A DNA stretch of 6,367 bases from a bacterium. Its GTDB lineage: Bacteria > UBA9089 > UBA9088. Below the pieces are notes generated by a model, which did not search any database, was not told the DNA's origin, and saw nothing but the letters and a program-made list of their open reading frames with translations. The stretch is from NCBI GenBank assembly GCA_040756715.1, contig JBFLYE010000098.1, positions 1-6,367 on the forward strand, in the 5' to 3' direction. Of this stretch, positions 5,158-6,367 are shown piece after piece (position 1 is the first letter of the stretch; each line of letters starts with the position of its first letter). Position numbers and translations under genes: made by a program.

Positions 5158-5173
5158 GGATTTAGGATTTAGG
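5158..5173 (+). repeat. GGATTTA tandem microrepeat after the ABC transporter gene
   Basis: Two perfect copies of GGATTTA plus GG follow the TAA stop directly. Short AT-rich tandem units of this sort can be remnants of dispersed intergenic repeats; no function is evident. Confidence 0.7.
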
Positions 5174-5180
5174 TATCTAC

Positions 5181-5233
5181 TGCATTGGAACATTAAAAGT
5201 TAAATAATGTCTTTTTGCTTTAATGCAATTTTT
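5181..5233 (+). terminator. Possible terminator of the murB-ABC transporter operon
   Basis: An outer stem TGCATT (5181-5186)/AATGCA (5222-5227) is followed by ATTTTT. Nested in it, ACATTA (5190-5195)/TAATGT (5205-5210) is followed by CTTTTT. The stems are AT-rich and weak, so termination is plausible but not certain. Placement between a completed operon and the fpg promoter supports it. Confidence 0.4.
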
Positions 5234-5247
5234 CATAATACAACTTC

Positions 5248-5276
5248 TTGCAAAAAAAGAAATAATTTGATATAAA
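5248..5276 (+). promoter_or_regulatory. Promoter of fpg
   Basis: TTGCAA (5248-5253), a 17-nt spacer and TATAAA (5271-5276) form a near-consensus promoter. The -10 ends 8 nt before the fpg ATG, so the predicted start is within about 1-3 nt of the codon: a leaderless message. No Shine-Dalgarno sequence is present. Confidence 0.6.
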
Positions 5277-5284
5277 ATTTACCA

Positions 5285-6085
5285 ATGCCTGAATTGCCAG
5301 AGGTAGAGACCATAAAGAGGGAATTAGAAAAGGTAGTCTTGGGTAAAGAAATAGTAGAGATTATCGTCAATAACCCTAAGGTTATCAAGGAGCCTCAAAA
5401 AGAGGAATTTATAAGAAGCCTAAAGAATACTGCGATAAAAAATGTTTTAAGGAAGGGCAAGCTTCTAATTTTAGAATTATCCTCTAATAAATTTTTAACC
5501 ATTCATCTAAAATTAACTGGCCAGCTTATCTATCCAGGAAATGCTAAAGAAGCAAGGGTAAGCTTTAAATTGGGCGATGGTAAGATATTGGATTTTAATG
5601 ACCGAAGGCTTTTGGGTGAAATAAGGATGATAGATGATTGGCGTAAATTTAAGTTTATTGAGGAATTGGGAAAAGAACCATTTGATTTAAGCTTAGAGCA
5701 ATTTAAAGAAATGCTTTCTAAAAAGAAAATCAAAATAAAACCCCTGCTTATGGACCAGACATTTATCTCAGGCATTGGCAATCTTTATGCGACAGAAGCC
5801 CTCTTTCGGGCTAAAATACATCCCGAAAGGATTGCCCAAACCCTTTCGGAAAAGGAGAAAGAGGCATTATTTAAAGAAATACTTGAGGTATTAAACGAGG
5901 CAATAGAATATAAGGGCTCATCGGTAGACCAATATTTGCAATTATCGGGAAAGCCCGGTGAATATGTAAAATATCACAAGGTCTATGGTCGGGAAAACAA
6001 CCCCTGCCCTGTTTGCCAAACACCAATTAAACGAATTACCTTGCAAGGCAGGGGAACCTATTTCTGCCCCAATTGTCAGAGCTGA
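5285..6085 (+). CDS. mutM: Formamidopyrimidine-DNA glycosylase (8-oxoguanine repair)
   Basis: Fpg/MutM removes oxidised purines such as 8-oxoguanine from DNA and cuts the resulting abasic site by beta,delta-elimination. The N-terminus MPELPEVETIKREL supplies the catalytic Pro2 (after Met removal) and Glu3, which fixes the start. Lys59 (RKGKLLIL) corresponds to E. coli Lys57. DQTFISGIGNLYATEALF (157-174) is the helix-two-turn-helix with Asn166. The C-terminal zinc finger is Cys241-x2-Cys244 and Cys261-x2-Cys264, with Arg256 on its loop. Length (266) is normal. At the base-intercalation loop the sequence is NDRRLLG, so a leucine replaces the usual phenylalanine, and Leu77 stands at the usual methionine position. 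MutM rather than Nei is favoured by the LPEVET start and finger sequence. It has its own promoter. Confidence 0.94.
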   Translation: MPELPEVETIKRELEKVVLGKEIVEIIVNNPKVIKEPQKEEFIRSLKNTAIKNVLRKGKLLILELSSNKFLTIHLKLTGQLIYPGNAKEARVSFKLGDGKILDFNDRRLLGEIRMIDDWRKFKFIEELGKEPFDLSLEQFKEMLSKKKIKIKPLLMDQTFISGIGNLYATEALFRAKIHPERIAQTLSEKEKEALFKEILEVLNEAIEYKGSSVDQYLQLSGKPGEYVKYHKVYGRENNPCPVCQTPIKRITLQGRGTYFCPNCQS

Positions 6086-6156
6086 AAATCAATTGAATTT
6101 CAAGTAAGAAAATTATCTCTTAAGGAATTTGTAAAAATGGCGAATAAATAGGTAGA

Positions 6157-6231
6157 ATGGCAAAATTTCTTAAGGATGAGGATAGGGACAAATTAAAAGG
6201 TCTTATGAGAAGACAAAAGAAAAGAAGTTAG
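6157..6231 (+). CDS. Doubtful 24-codon basic ORF
   Basis: ATG to TAG encodes MAKFLKDEDRDKLKGLMRRQKKRS, lysine/arginine-rich with a short amphipathic stretch. No clear ribosome site is present, only GGTAG just before the ATG. I do not recognise it, and such ORFs arise by chance in AT-rich DNA. It is listed because it is the only coding candidate in the 282 bp after fpg. Confidence 0.15.
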   Translation: MAKFLKDEDRDKLKGLMRRQKKRS

Positions 6232-6307
6232 CAGACCGTATTATAGTATCTTCCATTACTTAGTGCAAAAATAGATAGGGTTGTGTTTATCTGTTAAAAA
6301 TTCATCC

Positions 6308-6359
6308 ACCTTTTAAGAAATTTTGAATTCTAAATTTTGAATTTTGAATTGAAAAAGGT
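6308..6359. repeat. AT-rich repeat cluster with terminal inverted repeat
   Basis: ACCTTTT (6308-6314) and AAAAGGT (6353-6359) are inverted. Between them AATTTTGAATT occurs three times (6319-6329, 6333-6343, 6340-6350), with AAATTTTGAATT duplicated at a 14-bp offset. The 232-bp flank from 6086 to 6317 has no other recognisable gene except the doubtful small ORF. Confidence 0.6.
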
Positions 6360-6367
6360 TAAGTTTT

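Noticed and set aside
5530-5781. A minus-strand open frame inside fpg.
   Set aside because: It is antisense to a conserved glycosylase and low in complexity.

Overview
This window looks like chromosomal DNA from a low-GC, Gram-negative-type (diderm) bacterium, perhaps a poorly characterised or uncultivated lineage. It has a peptidoglycan gene (murB), a signal-peptide protein with beta-barrel-like sequence, bacterial ribosomal protein L28 and the standard code, with TGA used as a stop. No 16S gene is present, so I do not name a phylum. Three first-in-transcript genes (rpmB, ilvH, fpg) lack a Shine-Dalgarno sequence, and two of them have a promoter -10 box only about 8-10 nt from the ATG, which suggests leaderless transcripts. 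At least one downstream gene of an operon does have a Shine-Dalgarno-like site.

Left arm (1-1848, minus strand): rpmB (L28), leuB (3-isopropylmalate dehydrogenase) and the N-terminal 215 residues of an exported, probably outer-membrane protein form a tightly overlapping operon. It is read leftward from a good promoter at 1859-1888. Divergently, ilvH (acetolactate synthase regulatory subunit) is read rightward. Branched-chain amino acid synthesis is therefore represented on both sides of a 133-bp intergenic region.

Middle (2443-3391), the most unusual part: the last codons and the stop codon of ilvH lie inside a tRNA-Val(UAC) gene, and tRNA-Asp(GUC) follows. Each tRNA is followed by a purine-rich spacer and then a structured module. 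Each module ends in a perfect 18-nt copy of that tRNA's own nucleotides 56-73 (T-loop C to discriminator base). Each module also carries, in inverted orientation, the complement of the same T-arm, and a degenerate copy of the 5' acceptor strand, so its outer stem imitates a tRNA acceptor. The two modules differ in interior sequence but share this architecture. After the second module come remnants of a restriction-modification system: a methyltransferase C-terminus overlapping the DNA-binding half of an HNH endonuclease that has lost its nuclease domain. The region looks like a tRNA-associated insertion site, or a pair of undescribed tRNA-like RNAs.

Right arm (3395-6085, plus strand): murB overlaps an oligopeptide-type ABC transporter ATPase by 4 bp. 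A possible terminator and a separate promoter follow, then fpg (mutM, 8-oxoguanine repair). The last 280 bp hold only a doubtful 24-codon ORF and AT-rich short repeats.
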